Source: Streptomyces sp. NBC_00569
Lineage (GTDB): Bacteria > Actinomycetota > Actinomycetes > Streptomycetales > Streptomycetaceae
Assembly (NCBI RefSeq): GCF_036345255.1
Contig: NZ_CP107783.1
Span: 3,162,001-3,226,000 of the forward strand
DNA: 64,000 nucleotides
Reading direction: 5' to 3'
The notes beneath the pieces are model-generated. The model saw only the letters and a list, made by a program, of their open reading frames with translations. It had not been told where the DNA came from and did not search any database. How positions within the stretch are numbered: the stretch's first letter is position 1; each line of letters starts with the position of its first letter. Shown here one piece after another: positions 8,029-15,484 of the stretch. Position numbers and translations under genes: made by a program.

Positions 8029-8316
8029 TCACAGGGAGAGGGACGGTCCGGAGCTGTGGACGATGTCCCGCAGCTGGGTGCGATCGGTGTAGCGGGCGCT
8101 GTCGCGCGCGGCGCTCAGCTCGGCGCGGCTGACCGTACCGGTGCAGCGGCCGTCCTCGTCGCAGAGGAGGAGCCGGCCGGCACGGGAACTGTCGAGGACG
8201 GACAGGGCCACCTCGACGGTCATGTCGGCCCAGACGTGGGGTCCCGACGGCCTCAGGGACTCTGCCCCCGAAGAGGGGCGGGCCGTCTTGCGCGGATGTG
8301 TCTCGACCAGTGTCAA
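8029..8316 (-). CDS. Single CBS-domain protein
   Basis: This 95-residue protein reads as one CBS module (about 30-90): VWADMTVEVALSVLDSS, then RLLLCDEDGRCTGTVSRAEL. CBS pairs bind adenosine nucleotides, so a single motif would have to dimerise. It lies 49 bp downstream of the DEAD-box helicase and 7 bp upstream of the SCO5918-family gene, consistent with one cold-shock transcript. It could sense AMP/ATP for the helicase or act in cis with its neighbour. The ligand and partner are not visible. Confidence 0.78.
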   Translation of the reverse strand: MTLVETHPRKTARPSSGAESLRPSGPHVWADMTVEVALSVLDSSRAGRLLLCDEDGRCTGTVSRAELSAARDSARYTDRTQLRDIVHSSGPSLSL

Positions 8317-8365
8317 AGTGCCTCCTACGGGATGGCGGGATGGGGTGGGGCCGTGGCGTGACAGG

Positions 8366-9829
8366 TCAGGACGCCACGGCGACCGAGGACGCGGTCGGCC
8401 GGGAGGCTCCCGGTCCCTGCCCCGTCCGCGGCTGGTCGGGGGCGCGCCTCGGACCGGCGGCGCGCCGGGCCTCGGCGGAACGGCTGCGGCGGCCTCGGGT
8501 GCTCGCCCCGCTGCGCCGCGGGCGTTCCGTCACCGGCGCGGTGATGACGACCGGCACACCGGACGGCGCCCGCGCCCCGGTGATGCGGCTCAACTCGGCC
8601 TCGCCCGCCCGGACTTGGGCGATCTGCGGGGTGATCCCGGCGTCGCGCATCAGACGGCTCATGTCGCGGCGCTGGTAGGGCAGGACGAGGGTGACGACGC
8701 TGCCGGACTCGCCGGCGCGGGCGGTACGGCCGCCGCGGTGCAGGTAGTCCTTGTGGTCGCTCGGCGGGTCGACGTTGACCACGAGGTCGAGGCTGTCGAC
8801 GTGGATGCCGCGGGCGGCGACGTTGGTCGCGACCAGGACGGTGACGTGTCCGCTCTTGAACTGGGCGAGGGTGCGGGTGCGCTGGGGCTGGGACTTGCCG
8901 CCGTGCAGGGCGGCGGCACGCACACCGACGCCGAGCAGGTCCCGGGTCAGCCGGTCCACCGCGTGCTTGGTGTCGAGGAACATGATGACCCGGCCGTCGC
9001 GGGCGGCGATCTCGGTGGTGGCCGCGTGCTTGTCGACGGGGTGGACGTGCAGGACGTGGTGTTCCATCGTGGTCACGGCGCCGGCCGACGGGTCGACGGA
9101 GTGGACCACCGGGTCGTGCAGATAGCGGCGCACGAGGAGGTCGACGTTGCGGTCGAGCGTGGCGGAGAACAGCATGCGCTGCCCCTCCCGCCGCACCTGG
9201 TCGAGCAGGGCCGTGACCTGGGGCATGAACCCCATGTCGGCCATCTGGTCGGCCTCGTCTAGCACCGTGACGGCCACCTCGTCGAGCCGGCAGTCGCCCC
9301 GGTCGATGAGGTCCTTGAGCCGCCCCGGGGTGGCGACGACGATCTCGACGCCGCCTCGCAGCGCTCCGGCCTGACGCCCGATGGACATGCCGCCCACCAC
9401 GGTGGCCATCCGCAGCTTCAGCGACTTCGCGTAGGGGGTGAGTGCCTCGGCGACCTGCTGGGCGAGTTCGCGGGTGGGCACGAGGACCAGGGCGAGCGGG
9501 CTGCGGGGCTCGGCGCGCCGCCCGGCGGTACGGGCGAGGAGGGCGAGCCCGAACGCGAGGGTCTTGCCGGACCCGGTACGGCCGCGGCCGAGCACGTCAC
9601 GCCCGGCGAGGGAGTTGGGCAGGGTCGCGGCCTGGATGGGGAACGGCTCGTTCATGCCGAGGCTGGTGAGCATCCGCAGGAGCTCGTCCGGCAGGGCGAG
9701 TTCCCCGAAGGAAGCGACTGCGGGAAGGCCCGGCCGAACGGTCTTCGGCAACGCGAACTCCCCGGAAACCACACTCCGGCCCGTTCGCCCGTCTCGACTC
9801 CCTCGACCTGCCCCATACGTACGTTTCAT
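8366..9829 (-). CDS. DEAD-box ATP-dependent RNA helicase
   Basis: This 487-residue helicase unwinds structured RNA with ATP. The motifs appear in order: Q-motif region (EPFPIQAATLP), Walker A GRTGSGKT, PTRELAQQV (Ia), TPGRLKDL (Ib), DEAD as VLDEADQM (II), SAT as FSATLD (III), then VATNVAARGIHV (V) and HRGGRTARAG (VI). A basic Arg/Pro/Ser-rich tail of about 90 residues ends the protein, typical of cold-shock helicases that need RNA anchoring. The ATG at 9829 was chosen over 9994 because the earlier frame overlaps the cspA terminator hairpin; AGGAAGG lies upstream. It probably works with the adjacent CspA-type RNA chaperone. Confidence 0.93.
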   Translation of the reverse strand: MKRTYGAGRGSRDGRTGRSVVSGEFALPKTVRPGLPAVASFGELALPDELLRMLTSLGMNEPFPIQAATLPNSLAGRDVLGRGRTGSGKTLAFGLALLARTAGRRAEPRSPLALVLVPTRELAQQVAEALTPYAKSLKLRMATVVGGMSIGRQAGALRGGVEIVVATPGRLKDLIDRGDCRLDEVAVTVLDEADQMADMGFMPQVTALLDQVRREGQRMLFSATLDRNVDLLVRRYLHDPVVHSVDPSAGAVTTMEHHVLHVHPVDKHAATTEIAARDGRVIMFLDTKHAVDRLTRDLLGVGVRAAALHGGKSQPQRTRTLAQFKSGHVTVLVATNVAARGIHVDSLDLVVNVDPPSDHKDYLHRGGRTARAGESGSVVTLVLPYQRRDMSRLMRDAGITPQIAQVRAGEAELSRITGARAPSGVPVVITAPVTERPRRSGASTRGRRSRSAEARRAAGPRRAPDQPRTGQGPGASRPTASSVAVAS

Positions 9830-9974
9830 GATCGGCAAAACCTTCCTGAACGCGGCACGAAAATGCACGGCACGCGTCAGGGAATTCCCGCGGCATTTGA
9901 ACAGCAGAGGGAATCGCGGAAACGAGCCGAATAATTGGATGCCAAAAACATGAACGACACCCGGAAAAGAAACG

Positions 9975-10010
9975 AGCTGGGGCCCGCACCCCAAGGTGCG
10001 GGCCCCAGCT
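9975..10010 (-). terminator. Rho-independent terminator of the cold-shock gene
   Basis: A perfect 16-bp GC-rich stem (9975-9990 with 9995-10010) has a 4-nt loop. On the minus strand a T-rich run follows (CGTTTCTTTTCC), unusually canonical for Streptomyces. It ends the cspA-type transcript 25 bp after its stop codon and sits in the leader of the downstream helicase, so read-through could link the two. Confidence 0.88.
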
Positions 10011-10034
10011 ACGGTCTACGCGTCAGCGACGACG

Positions 10035-10238
10035 TCAGGCGGGAACGATGTTCTCGGCCGTCGGGCCCTTCTGGCCCTGACCGATGTCGAAGTTCACCTT
10101 CTGGCCTTCCTGCAGCTCACGGAAGCCCTGGGCGGCGATGTTCGAGTAGTGGGCGAAGACGTCGGGGCCGCCACCGTCCTGCTCGATGAAGCCGAAACCC
10201 TTTTCCGCGTTGAACCACTTCACGGTGCCAGCAGCCAT
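10035..10238 (-). CDS. CspA-family cold-shock protein
   Basis: This 67-residue single cold-shock domain is an OB-fold RNA/ssDNA chaperone. Both RNP motifs are intact: KGFGFIEQ (RNP1) and DVFAHY (RNP2, with the usual V-F-x-H). Tail ENIVPA is typical of Streptomyces CspA proteins. The start ATG has GAAGGAG about 6 bp upstream. A strong terminator follows. The upstream leader is AT-richer than the surroundings and contains a hairpin (10342-10367), compatible with post-transcriptional cold control as seen for cspA leaders elsewhere. Confidence 0.96.
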   Translation of the reverse strand: MAAGTVKWFNAEKGFGFIEQDGGGPDVFAHYSNIAAQGFRELQEGQKVNFDIGQGQKGPTAENIVPA

Positions 10239-10341
10239 GTCATATCTCCTTCGGGGCAGTGCCCGGAGCCCGCACTGTGCGAACTCCTGTCGCTGCGATC
10301 ATCGCCCCGCCCGGAAAGGACACCGGAAACACAGAAGCACT

Positions 10342-10367
10342 CCCGCCGGAACAGATATTCCGGCGGG
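10342..10367 (-). promoter_or_regulatory. Hairpin in the upstream region/leader of the cold-shock gene
   Basis: A perfect 10-bp inverted repeat (10342-10351 with 10358-10367) has a 6-nt loop. It lies about 105 bp upstream of the csp start in an AT-rich stretch (10370-10510). No U-run follows on either strand, so a leader structure or a protein-binding site is as likely as a terminator. Confidence 0.35.
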
Positions 10368-10490
10368 GGCACTCAAAGTTTTTGGGAACCACAACTGCAA
10401 CTAAATCCAACAGTAGCACGCCACCCAGAAATCCCCGCAGAACTCAAATTTCCCAGCCCTGCCGCCCGGAAAAACTTCAGCCTCGCGCCC

Positions 10491-10697
10491 TCAATTTCTG
10501 CACTCGTCGGAACAGATATCACTCGGTTTCTGTTCGCGTGGATGGTGCGGAGGCCGCCGGTGGCGGAGGACTTTTACTGACCGCCCGCTCCCCCTCCCCG
10601 GCTCGACCGGCTTCCTCGCCTCGATCTCGGCGAAGAGCTCGGCGGCTTGGGCCTGGGCGTCCAACAGGCGTGCGGCGCGGTTGAGTTCGGTGTTCAT
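10491..10697 (-). pseudogene. Probable remnant of an M24-type metallopeptidase N-terminus
   Basis: The 68-residue frame starts with a good ribosome site (AAGGG, about 6 bp before the ATG). Its first 30 residues (RAARLLDAQAQAAELFAEIE) resemble from memory the N-terminal helix of streptomycete M24 aminopeptidase-like proteins. After about residue 35 the sequence becomes basic and low-complexity and stops, with no catalytic domain nearby. It is therefore best read as a truncated gene, with a small unknown protein as the alternative. The family match is recalled and was not tested. Confidence 0.35.
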
Positions 10698-10733
10698 GAA
10701 TGCCCTTGAATGCCCTGCGGTCGGGTGTTCCGC

Positions 10734-12032
10734 TCAGTTGCGCGCCTCGTCAGCGACGCGAACGGCGCGGGCCAGGAAGTACTCGGACTTGTCTTCGTAG
10801 CAGACGAGTTGCCAGCCGTTGCCGTCCAGCATGGGCCTCAGATTCGGCTCACCCAGCGGGTCGTCGGGGCTCAGGGGACGGCCGTGGCGGGCGGCGCGTT
10901 CGGCGCGGCCGGAGGGGTGGAAGAGGAGGAGCGTGCCGCCGGGGGCGGTGACGCGGGCCCATTCCCGCAGGGCCACGGGCGGGGCGGGGAGATGGTCGAG
11001 CAGCCCGGCACTGAAGATGCCGTCCGTCGTGCCCGGCGGCAACGGCAACCGGTGGCAGTCGGCGACCAGCAGGCAGGCCGGACCAGCGCGCCCCTCCCGG
11101 GCGGCCGCCGTGAGCATGGCCGAGGTGACGTCCACCCCGAACACCTTCCCCTTGTCACCCACCCCGGCGCGCAGGGCAGGCAGGGCGCGTCCACTGCCGC
11201 AGCCCAGGTCGAGGGCCGTCTGGCCGGGGAGCAGTCCCATCCGGGCGACCGCCGCCACGTACCTCGGGCCGTCGGCGGCGAAGCGCGCCTCCCAGGCGTC
11301 GGCCCTGGGCGTGAAGAACGTACGGGTGGCGGTGTGCGCGGCGCGCGCGGCGACCAGCGCCGCGAACCGCCCGAACACCCGGTCCCGGTACGGTCCCTGT
11401 TCTGCCCCTTCACCCGGCGCGGCATCGCTGTTGCCGGGAGCGGTGGCGGCCTCTTGCGCGAATACCGTCACGAAGGCGTCCGCGGCGGCCTCGTCCATCT
11501 CCAGGTGAAACTGCAGCCCCCACGCCGAGGCGCCCACCCGGAACGCCTGCACCGGACACCGCTCGCAGGAGGCCAACAGCGCCGCCCCGTGGGGAAGTTC
11601 CATGGTGTCGCCGTGCCGGTGCGGCACGCGCAGCCGCTCGGGCGCACCCGCGAACAGGGGATCCCGGTCGGCCGCCGGACCGGTGCGTACCTCAGCCCAG
11701 CCCACCTGCGGGCCGGAACCCGTACGGGCCGCGCCGCCGGCCGCGACGGCGAGAAGCCGGGCCCCCAGACCCACCCCGAGCACCGGCACCTCGGCGGCCA
11801 ACGCCTCCCGGAGCAGGTCCAGTTCGGCATGACGCGTCGGGAACCCGGCGTCGCTGTGAGCGGCCATGGGCCCGCCCATCACCACCAGCGCCTCGACGCC
11901 GGCCAGGCTCTCCGGCAGCGGATCCCCCGCCCACACCCGGCACACCCGCAGCCGCAGCCCGGCCGCCACCAGTGCCTCACCGATCGCGTGGGGCCCCTCG
12001 GCCCGCACATGCTGCACCACCAGTACGCCCAC
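10734..12032 (-). CDS. Class I glutamine amidotransferase-like/SAM methyltransferase fusion
   Basis: The protein has about 432 residues. Residues ~1-200 form a GATase1-like domain (VMGGPMAAHSD, VLGVGLGARLLA, GLQFHLEMDE). Residues ~240-430 form a class I methyltransferase (LDLGCGSGRALPAL as the SAM loop, FGVDVT, LLVADCHRLPLP). In the first domain the nucleophile position, normally G-x-C-L-G, reads GVGLG, so the catalytic Cys is Gly, although the His/Glu pair persists. Glutaminase activity should be lost, leaving a binding or scaffold domain. I prefer the GTG at 12032 (GVLVVQHV) because that is where the domain begins, but an ATG at 12104 is possible. A methyl acceptor is not evident. Confidence 0.83.
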   Translation of the reverse strand: MGVLVVQHVRAEGPHAIGEALVAAGLRLRVCRVWAGDPLPESLAGVEALVVMGGPMAAHSDAGFPTRHAELDLLREALAAEVPVLGVGLGARLLAVAAGGAARTGSGPQVGWAEVRTGPAADRDPLFAGAPERLRVPHRHGDTMELPHGAALLASCERCPVQAFRVGASAWGLQFHLEMDEAAADAFVTVFAQEAATAPGNSDAAPGEGAEQGPYRDRVFGRFAALVAARAAHTATRTFFTPRADAWEARFAADGPRYVAAVARMGLLPGQTALDLGCGSGRALPALRAGVGDKGKVFGVDVTSAMLTAAAREGRAGPACLLVADCHRLPLPPGTTDGIFSAGLLDHLPAPPVALREWARVTAPGGTLLLFHPSGRAERAARHGRPLSPDDPLGEPNLRPMLDGNGWQLVCYEDKSEYFLARAVRVADEARN

Positions 12033-12146
12033 AGCCTCGCCCCAATCCGCACATGCAGCCCAGAACAGCCTGATCACACAGTACGTGCGAGTCGATAAGA
12101 CCATTCAAGCCGCACAAGCGGATCAACTCCAGCCGCAGCCCTGGAA

Positions 12147-12194
12147 CCACCTCGCCGTCGGGGCCCAGGTGGCCGAACCCCGACGGCGAGGTGG
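12147..12194 (-). terminator. Hairpin with a 17-bp perfect stem (distal of a pair)
   Basis: Positions 12147-12163 pair perfectly with 12178-12194 around a 14-nt loop. This is the second of two large hairpins between the DUF7144 gene and the GATase/methyltransferase gene on the minus strand, and it could serve as a backup terminator. Confidence 0.65.
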
Positions 12195-12234
12195 GGCTCG
12201 CCTCGCGACAACTCGCGCGGGCGTTCGTACGGTG

Positions 12235-12285
12235 GCAGGGATCGGGACGGTTGCCCGGGCTCCGGACAACCGTCCCGATCCCTGC
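12235..12285 (-). terminator. Hairpin with a 19-bp perfect stem (proximal of a pair)
   Basis: Positions 12235-12253 pair with 12267-12285 around a 13-nt loop. It lies about 40 bp after the DUF7144 stop and is the likely main terminator for the small membrane-protein genes read from the right. Confidence 0.7.
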
Positions 12286-12323
12286 GGTTCCCCTCTGCGT
12301 CACTCGACGCCGTGAGGTGCCCC

Positions 12324-12743
12324 CTAGAACCAGTCGGACTCGTCCTTCTGGACCACACACAGCGCCCAGATGATGAATCCCGAGATCGCGATCAGCACGA
12401 CCGACCAGACCGGGTAGTACGGCAGGGAGAGGAAGTTGGCGATGATGACGAGTCCGGCGATCGCGACGCCGCCGACGCGTGCCCACGTCGCGGTCCGGAG
12501 CAGCCCGAAGCTGACGATCACCGCGACCACGCCCAGGGCGAGGTGGACCCAGCCCCAGCCGGTCAGGTCGAACTGGAAGACGTAATTGCGTGTGGCGACG
12601 AAGACGTCGTCCTTGGCGATCCCCATGATGCCCCGGCAGATGCCGAGCACACCGACGAGCATGAGCATGACGCCGGCGAAGATCGTCAGGCCGCCTGCCC
12701 ACGCCTGTTTCGTCGTGTCGGCCGGCTGCGTGTGTGCGGTCAT
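12324..12743 (-). CDS. DUF7144-family four-helix membrane protein
   Basis: This 139-residue protein has four predicted membrane segments: LTIFAGVMLMLVGVLGI, WVHLALGVVAVIVSFGLL, VGGVAIAGLVIIANFLSL, and VVLIAISGFIIWALCVV. The short hydrophilic N-terminus (AHTQPADTT) and acidic C-terminus (KDESDWF) match the small actinobacterial DUF7144 membrane family. It lies in the cytoplasmic membrane; the function is unknown. It is followed at 36 bp by the SHOCT protein (upstream on this strand) and ends before two large hairpins, so it is probably the last gene of a short stress-type membrane operon. Confidence 0.8.
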   Translation of the reverse strand: MTAHTQPADTTKQAWAGGLTIFAGVMLMLVGVLGICRGIMGIAKDDVFVATRNYVFQFDLTGWGWVHLALGVVAVIVSFGLLRTATWARVGGVAIAGLVIIANFLSLPYYPVWSVVLIAISGFIIWALCVVQKDESDWF

Positions 12744-12778
12744 GGTGGTGCCTCGTTTCGTGTTCGTCCGGCACGCGC

Positions 12779-13258
12779 TCAGCGTCCGGAACCTGCGGAG
12801 CCGGAGGCGGCGTCGGTACCCGGGCCTTCGGCCGGACCCCGGCCGGCCAGCACCAGCTGCTTCGCCTTGCTGAACTCCTCCTCCGTGATGTCGCCGCGGG
12901 CGCGGATCTCGGACAGCCTGGCCAGCTCGTCGACGCTGCTGGGCCGGTCCGTACCGCCCGCGGTCTTCCTGATGTAGCTGTCGAAGGCCTTCTGCTGCTC
13001 ACGGGCCTGCGCCATCTCCCGGCGGCCCATGTTCTTGCCCCGGGCGATCATGTAGACGAAGACGCCCAGGAAGGGCAGGAAGATGGTCAGCACCAGCCAG
13101 CCGGCCTTCCCCCAGCCGCTCATGGCGTCGTCGCGGAAGATGTCGCCGATGACGCGGAAGAGCAGGACGAACCACATGATCCACAGGAAGAACCAGAGCA
13201 TGCTCCAGAAGACGCTCATCAGGGGATAGTCGTACGCCAGGTACGTCTGCGCGTTCAT
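12779..13258 (-). CDS. SHOCT-domain membrane protein
   Basis: This 159-residue protein has two membrane helices near the N-terminus (SMLWFFLWIMWFVLLFRVIG and GWLVLTIFLPFLGVFVYMIA, the phospholipase-D-N-like pattern). A charged linker of about 40 residues follows, then a SHOCT motif (DELARLSEIRARGDITEEEF). SHOCT modules mediate oligomerisation. The ATG at 13258 (MNAQTYLAY) fits the first helix; the frame continues far upstream antisense to the HdeD gene and is ignored. It lies between DUF7144 and HdeD genes on the same strand. A role in envelope stress is inferred only from company. Confidence 0.85.
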   Translation of the reverse strand: MNAQTYLAYDYPLMSVFWSMLWFFLWIMWFVLLFRVIGDIFRDDAMSGWGKAGWLVLTIFLPFLGVFVYMIARGKNMGRREMAQAREQQKAFDSYIRKTAGGTDRPSSVDELARLSEIRARGDITEEEFSKAKQLVLAGRGPAEGPGTDAASGSAGSGR

Positions 13259-13371
13259 GTCTCTTCTCCGTCCCGGGCGCTCGCCCAGCCGCCTTTGCCT
13301 GCCGTCTTCAGCGTGGGCCGACGCGGGCCGGGTGGCCTCACCCGACGGGGGTGAGCTCGGTGGGTGGGGTG

Positions 13372-14034
13372 TCAGGCCGTCGGAGCCTGACCGGGCGAGC
13401 CCGTGACGCCCGCCTTCCGAAGCGCGGACCGCCAGGCGAGGGCGACCGCCGCCTCGGCCAGACCGAGCAGGACGAGCCACAGCCCGAGCAGCCGGGTCAG
13501 GGCCTGTGCCGACGCGGCAGGCAGGGCCAGTACGACGATCCCCGCGACGATGCCGAGCACCGCGACGCCCACGAGCACGCCGCGGTGCGGCAGGTCCTTG
13601 GAGGCGATGGCGGTGTAGAGGGTGAGGACGCCGGACACGAGCCAGACGACGCCGACGATCAGGGAGAGCGCGGTGATGGTCTGCAGCGGGTTCCGCAGGC
13701 ACAGCACCCCGGCCAGGAGGAACAGCACGGCAAGGAGCAGCCCCGACAGCCGTTCGCCGTGCTCGTCCCGCGCGAAGACCGCCACGAACCGGAACACCCC
13801 CATGGCCAGCAGGTACAGGCCGATGAGGACCGCCAGGACGTGCAGTGTCTCCGCCGGCCAGACCAGGATCAGGATGCCGGGCACCAGCGTGACGACGGCC
13901 GAGCCCAGGATCCAGGTCCATGAGCGGCCCAGTCGCGCCAGCGCGTCGGCGGGATCGTCGACCGGACGGTGGGGCGCCCCGCCGGCGGGGGGTTCCGGTC
14001 CGGTCTGCGGCGCCGGACCACGCGGCATGGTCAT
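13372..14034 (-). CDS. HdeD-family (DUF308) acid-resistance-type membrane protein
   Basis: This 220-residue protein has a Pro-rich cytosolic N-tail of about 45 residues followed by six hydrophobic helices in three DUF308-like pairs, for example LVPGILILVWPAETLHVLAV and LLLAVLFLLAGVLCL. HdeD proteins reside in the inner membrane and are linked to acid and general stress tolerance in enterobacteria; the molecular activity is unknown. GAGGAGG lies 4 bp before the chosen ATG. It is upstream of the SHOCT and DUF7144 genes on the same strand, so all three may share a promoter. Confidence 0.87.
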   Translation of the reverse strand: MTMPRGPAPQTGPEPPAGGAPHRPVDDPADALARLGRSWTWILGSAVVTLVPGILILVWPAETLHVLAVLIGLYLLAMGVFRFVAVFARDEHGERLSGLLLAVLFLLAGVLCLRNPLQTITALSLIVGVVWLVSGVLTLYTAIASKDLPHRGVLVGVAVLGIVAGIVVLALPAASAQALTRLLGLWLVLLGLAEAAVALAWRSALRKAGVTGSPGQAPTA

Positions 14035-14240
14035 GGCTCCTCCTCGCATGATCGAGCGGGTCGTTCCCGGACCGCCGAAGGGGCCGGCGGTACGCGGGGA
14101 CCTGACCGCCTCAGCGTCCCGCGCGCCGCAGCCCGCCGGGTCACCCACGGCGGGTGATCCGTCGGCGCCGCCAGGGCGATGCGTGAGGAACCGGAGTCGC
14201 TCGCCGTTCCCGGATTCGGATCAGCGCGGAGCGCCTCTGA

Positions 14241-14450
14241 TCAGTCGGCCCGGCCCTCCGGCAGCTGCCGCATCTCCAGCACCCGCAGTCCCAGCGACTG
14301 GAGCCGGGCCAGCAGCCCGTACAGGTGCGCATCGTCCACCACGGGGCCGAACAGGACCGTCTGACCGGCCATCATCACGTGGCCCAGCTCCGGGAAGGCC
14401 TTGGTCAGCGTTTCCGACATGAGTCCCTCGACGCGGATCTCGTAACGCAT
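14241..14450 (-). CDS. Conserved-looking small cytosolic protein
   Basis: This 69-residue protein begins MRYEIRVEGLMSETLTKAF and contains ARLQSLGLRVLEMRQL near the end, giving a beta-alpha-beta-like pattern (ferredoxin-like or ACT-like size). A GGGAGA ribosome site about 8 bp upstream favours the second ATG at 14450 over 14456. No signal peptide, cysteines or named motif are present. It sits between the HdeD gene and a membrane protein, all on the minus strand, among stress-type genes. I do not recognise the family. Confidence 0.65.
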   Translation of the reverse strand: MRYEIRVEGLMSETLTKAFPELGHVMMAGQTVLFGPVVDDAHLYGLLARLQSLGLRVLEMRQLPEGRAD

Positions 14451-14582
14451 GGGCATTTCTCCCGCGAGCAGCGTGGGGCGGGTGGGCGACGTCCATACCT
14501 GCGAGCGTCCGCCTCTGCGCCCGGCCGGGCCTCACCCGGTAGAGGTGACCTGCTCGCTTTCTCCGGCGTACGACGGTCCGGC

Positions 14583-15092
14583 TCAGTGCTTCAGGACGAT
14601 CTTGAAGGTGATGATCAGGAGACCGAGCACCAGGTTGACCAGCGCGGTGCCGGCCATGAGGCGCCAGGGGGCACCGGCCCTGCGTGCCGCGGCCACGGAC
14701 CAGCCCACCTGCCCGGCCACGGCGACGGACAGCGCCAGCCAGAGCGCGCCCTTCACGTCCAGCCCGAGGACAGGGCTGAGGGCCACCGCGGCGGCGGGCG
14801 GGACGGCCGCGTTGACGATCGGCCACTCGTCGCGGCACACGCGCAGCACAGTCCCGCGGTCCAGTGCCGTCCGCCGCGCCAGCCGAGCTCCGAAGAGCTG
14901 CGCGTGTACGTGCGCGACCCAGAACACCACGCCGGTGAGCAACAGCAGCAGCACCAGCTCCGCGCGGGGAAAGGAGCCCAGCGAGCCGGCGCCGACGACC
15001 ACGGAGGCCGCGAGCAGGGATCCGTAGACGCCGCCCGTGTAGTCGGCACGTGCTCGGCGCTCGGCTCTGACGGGTCCGGTGGTTCGGGACAC
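14583..15092 (-). CDS. Four-helix integral membrane protein of unknown function
   Basis: This 169-residue protein starts at a GTG with a perfect GGAGG 7 bp upstream. Four hydrophobic segments are visible: YGSLLAASVVVGAGS, ELVLLLLLTGVVFWVAHVHA, LWLALSVAVAGQVGWSV, and LMAGTALVNLVLGLLIITF. A cytosolic loop RVCRDEWPIVNAAV lies between helices 2 and 3. The short basic N-terminus precedes the first helix. It lies on the same strand as the small protein at 14241 and the LAL regulator at 15485. I cannot name a family. Confidence 0.75.
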   Translation of the reverse strand: MSRTTGPVRAERRARADYTGGVYGSLLAASVVVGAGSLGSFPRAELVLLLLLTGVVFWVAHVHAQLFGARLARRTALDRGTVLRVCRDEWPIVNAAVPPAAAVALSPVLGLDVKGALWLALSVAVAGQVGWSVAAARRAGAPWRLMAGTALVNLVLGLLIITFKIVLKH

Positions 15093-15298
15093 GGGTGCCT
15101 CCTCGGGCTCGGCCCGGGGCGTCGGTCCGGCCGCCCGGGCCGGAGCGTGGGTGTCCCGCGGGCGGGGGACGGCTCTGACATCCCGTCGGCCGGCCGATGG
15201 GATGTCTCCAGGAAGCTGAGGAGGGTGATGCCGCCGGTGGCGAGGATCGCCGTCTTCAGGCCCGCTGAGCTGTACGGTGGCGCAGGAGTCCGTGACAG

Positions 15299-15339
15299 CC
15301 TCGGACACTCGGACACTCGGACCTCGGACCTCGGACCGC
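15299..15339. repeat. Short tandem repeats of CTCGGAC units
   Basis: Within the 392-bp gene-free stretch 15093-15484 there is a run of imperfect 7-9-bp units (CTCGGACA repeated, then CTCGGAC repeated). The rest of that stretch shows no gene or long hairpin and probably holds the promoter of the membrane-protein gene at 14583. Confidence 0.7.
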
Positions 15340-15484
15340 ATAGGGCTTACCGCTCAGCGCGGCAGTCCGGCGCTGCCGCCCTTCCCATCGCAGCCGATGT
15401 GCTCGCATCGCGCATCACCCGCCACGGGGGAGGGACCGCGCTCGTGCCGGGACACCAAGGTCGGTCCCGGCAGCCGGGGCCCGT

